Origin: Planctomycetota bacterium
Lineage (GTDB): Bacteria; Planctomycetota; GCA-002687715
DNA: 36,874 bases
Assembly (NCBI GenBank): GCA_002683135.1
Contig: NYSS01000093.1
Location: forward strand, 8,398 to 45,271
Direction: 5' to 3'
Part shown: positions 35,366-36,874 of the stretch, piece by piece
Position numbering within the stretch: position 1 is the stretch's first letter
Layout: every line of letters starts with the position of its first letter
Program-made: the position numbers and the translations under genes
Notes under the pieces: generated by a model
What the model was told of the DNA's origin: nothing
What the model saw: the letters and a program-made list of their open reading frames with translations, nothing else
Database searches by the model: none

Positions 35366-36874
35366 TCACTTGCCCTCCTCTTCATCCAACTCTATCTGCA
35401 TGTTCTGCATGATGCGCTCGAACAGCTTGCGGATGGCATTCTGCCGGTGCGCTAGTTGTCGTAGCAACTCGACGTCTGTTGGGTCAGCCTCGTCACCGAA
35501 CTTCGGGTCGCCAGCCCAGAACGAGTCGTTCTCGCGGTTCCAGGAGATCTGCAGGCGTTTGATGAGGAGCAGCTCGGCGACGACGGACACCAGCGGCGGC
35601 TTCTGATTCTGCTGTTGCTGCTCCTGCTGCTGCTGTTGTTGCTGCTGCTGCTGTTGCTGCTGTTCCTGGCGTGCCTTGATCTCGTCGTCGAGGGTCTGCA
35701 CGAGCTGCTTCAGGCCTGATAGCACCTGCTCTTCCTCGAAGAGGACGAGGCGGTCGGTGCGCCGCTTGTTCAGGTAGCCGGCGACGTGCTCCATCTGCGA
35801 TGAGATCTGCTGCATCACCCAGACGAACGCCATTGACGCGTTGGCGCCCTGCTCTTCAGCGATCGCCTCGTGCATCCCCTTGAGCTTCTCGTGGGAGTCG
35901 GTCTGGCGCCGACCGAGCTTCAGCACCCCACGCTTGTTGGAGCGGGACAGCCGCCCCGACTCCTCCCTCTCCTTGGCGATGCGTGCGGTGTCACTGTTGA
36001 TCGCCTCCTGCTCCTTGATGAGCTTGTCGGTCTCGGCCTTGAGGTAGAAGAGCACCTCCTCCTGTTGCAGGCCAACGTACTGTCCCTTCTCCTTGTCCAA
36101 CTCCTGCTGTGCCTGCTCGAGCTGGTCGATCGCCTCCTGTTCCTGCTGGGAGGCTTCACCAGGGTCCTTGCGCTTGAGGCTTTGCTCCGCCTTCTCCATG
36201 GACTCTGACGATTTCTGGGCTTGCTCGGATCCCTTTGGCGAGAGCTGCTTCATGCTCTCCGCGAGCTTCCGGGTTTCCTCCCGCAGCTCTTCCTGGCGCC
36301 GGGCCAGTTCATCGAGGCGCTCCTGGTCCTCTTCCGCATTCGCCGATTGCGCCTGGGCGCTTTGCTCGAGCTCCTGGATGGCGCGATCGATTCCGGACTG
36401 CGCCGATTCCTGACTTTGTTGGCCGCGCTGGACCTGACCCTGCTGAATTTGTTGCGCCGCTTGACTGGACTGCTGCGCCGACTGGTTCAGGCTCTCCCGC
36501 GCCCGCTGGACATTCTCGTTCTCGGTGTTGCTTGCGACCTCGTCCAGCTTGTTCTTGGCTTCTTCAATCTTGCGGGAGAGGTCCTTCTCCTGCTTTGCGA
36601 TGTCCTCGAGTTCCTTCTGTTTGCGGGACAGGTCTTTCCTCGCCTCTTCGATGAGCCTCTTCGCTTCATCGATGCGGGCGTCGGCTTCCTGGCGACGCTG
36701 CGCCTCGGTAGCGGTGTCTCCCTGACGCCGTGCTTCCGCGGCCTGGTTCAACCTGTCCCCGGCTTCGTTCAGGGCTTCCTGGGCTTGCTGCTCTTGCGGT
36801 GATTGCTGACCGCCCTGCTGACCGCCCTGCTGACCGCCCTGCTGACCGCCCTGCTGACCGCCCTGCTGACCGCC
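35366..36874 (-). CDS. Gln-rich coiled-coil protein, 5' end beyond the window
   Basis: At least 502 residues are visible, since the frame stays open to the window edge. A TTG at 36751 is internal, not a start. From the edge inward, the protein has six GGQQ units, a long charged coiled coil of Glu, Gln, Ala, Lys and Arg, and a poly-Gln run of 13 plus flanking Gln (about 35605-35665). The end is more ordered, with SWNRENDSFWAGDP and LLRQLAHRQNAIRKLFERI. It resembles the C-terminal part of large DUF4175-type planctomycete proteins, but I cannot confirm the family without the N-terminus. It is the first visible gene of the operon ending at 33862. Confidence 0.75.
   Translation of the reverse strand, partial: GGQQGGQQGGQQGGQQGGQQGGQQSPQEQQAQEALNEAGDRLNQAAEARRQGDTATEAQRRQEADARIDEAKRLIEEARKDLSRKQKELEDIAKQEKDLSRKIEEAKNKLDEVASNTENENVQRARESLNQSAQQSSQAAQQIQQGQVQRGQQSQESAQSGIDRAIQELEQSAQAQSANAEEDQERLDELARRQEELREETRKLAESMKQLSPKGSEQAQKSSESMEKAEQSLKRKDPGEASQQEQEAIDQLEQAQQELDKEKGQYVGLQQEEVLFYLKAETDKLIKEQEAINSDTARIAKEREESGRLSRSNKRGVLKLGRRQTDSHEKLKGMHEAIAEEQGANASMAFVWVMQQISSQMEHVAGYLNKRRTDRLVLFEEEQVLSGLKQLVQTLDDEIKARQEQQQQQQQQQQQQQEQQQQNQKPPLVSVVAELLLIKRLQISWNRENDSFWAGDPKFGDEADPTDVELLRQLAHRQNAIRKLFERIMQNMQIELDEEEGK
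35605..35675 (-). repeat. Poly-glutamine (CAG/CAA) tract
   Basis: A run of CAG and CAA codons encodes 13 Gln in a row with further Gln either side, interrupted by Glu and Asn. Mixed codons suggest selection for the amino acid rather than simple slippage. It separates the long coiled coil from the C-terminal ordered part. Confidence 0.8.
36803..36874 (-). repeat. 12-base tandem repeat encoding GGQQ
   Basis: Six head-to-tail copies of a 12-base unit (plus-strand form CTGCTGACCGCC; the first has TTG) run to the window edge and may continue. Each encodes Gly-Gly-Gln-Gln on the minus strand. Because the unit is a multiple of three, copy-number change would alter length without shifting the frame. 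Confidence 0.9.

Noticed and set aside
36803..36874. Tandem repeat at the window edge considered as a CRISPR array
   Set aside because: Units are 12 bases, directly adjacent without spacers, and lie in an open coding frame.

Overview
The window is GC-rich bacterial chromosome, densely packed with about 24 protein-coding genes on both strands. It has no rRNA, tRNA, CRISPR array, insertion sequence or phage gene that I can see. Genes for lipopolysaccharide export (LptF/LptG family), a lipoprotein and several secreted proteins indicate a diderm (Gram-negative-type) cell. Several traits together suggest a deep-branching Planctomycetota lineage: FG-GAP repeat secreted proteins, an ECF sigma factor with a zinc-finger partner, FHA-domain membrane proteins, glutamine-rich coiled-coil proteins, and an alanine/glycine-rich secreted protein ending in a MAM-like domain. 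That placement is inferred from gene content only.

Layout. 1-2,263: the end of an unidentified gene, then a formiminotransferase-cyclodeaminase fusion. 2,308-3,990: a secreted MAM-like protein with its own terminator. 4,326-6,170: an ECF sigma factor and a membrane anti-sigma-like protein fused to a terpenoid-cyclase-type toroid. 6,234-7,571: a protein with an internally duplicated helical domain, and an EVE-domain protein. 7,695-10,208: a secreted zinc metalloprotease and its terminator. 10,347-12,523: an LptF/LptG-type permease pair. 12,524-18,716: a cluster of three FHA proteins. 18,764-20,947: a UvrD/PcrA-type helicase. 21,170-24,087: a VTC-domain protein, a DUF4956 membrane protein and a secreted esterase. 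24,091-27,656: RtcB, a lipoprotein and diaminopimelate decarboxylase. 27,743-29,308: a small membrane protein and a glutaryl-CoA dehydrogenase-like enzyme. 29,405-33,726: an RlmI-like methyltransferase, an FG-GAP secreted protein and a sodium/solute symporter. 33,813-36,874: an operon with a Gln-rich coiled-coil protein and two paralogous secreted proteins, closed by a hairpin terminator.

The most interesting system is the FHA cluster (12,524-18,716). A sigma-54 activator with an FHA and a GAF domain lies upstream of two membrane-anchored FHA proteins whose genes overlap by ATGA. The first of these two ends in a CAP/SCP domain. A well-spaced sigma-54-type promoter (16,432-16,447, minus strand) and a dyad about 90 bp upstream of the expected start site lie between the activator and the pair. 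This suggests a self-contained module: cytoplasmic phosphothreonine sensing, sigma-54 control, and an envelope output.

A second point of interest is the paralog pair at 33,862-35,331. One copy carries a TGA at codon 98, yet its reading frame continues uninterrupted for 121 more codons that match its sister. Third, several genes without a Shine-Dalgarno sequence carry a TAnnnT-like hexamer 6-8 nt before the start codon, which suggests leaderless transcripts.
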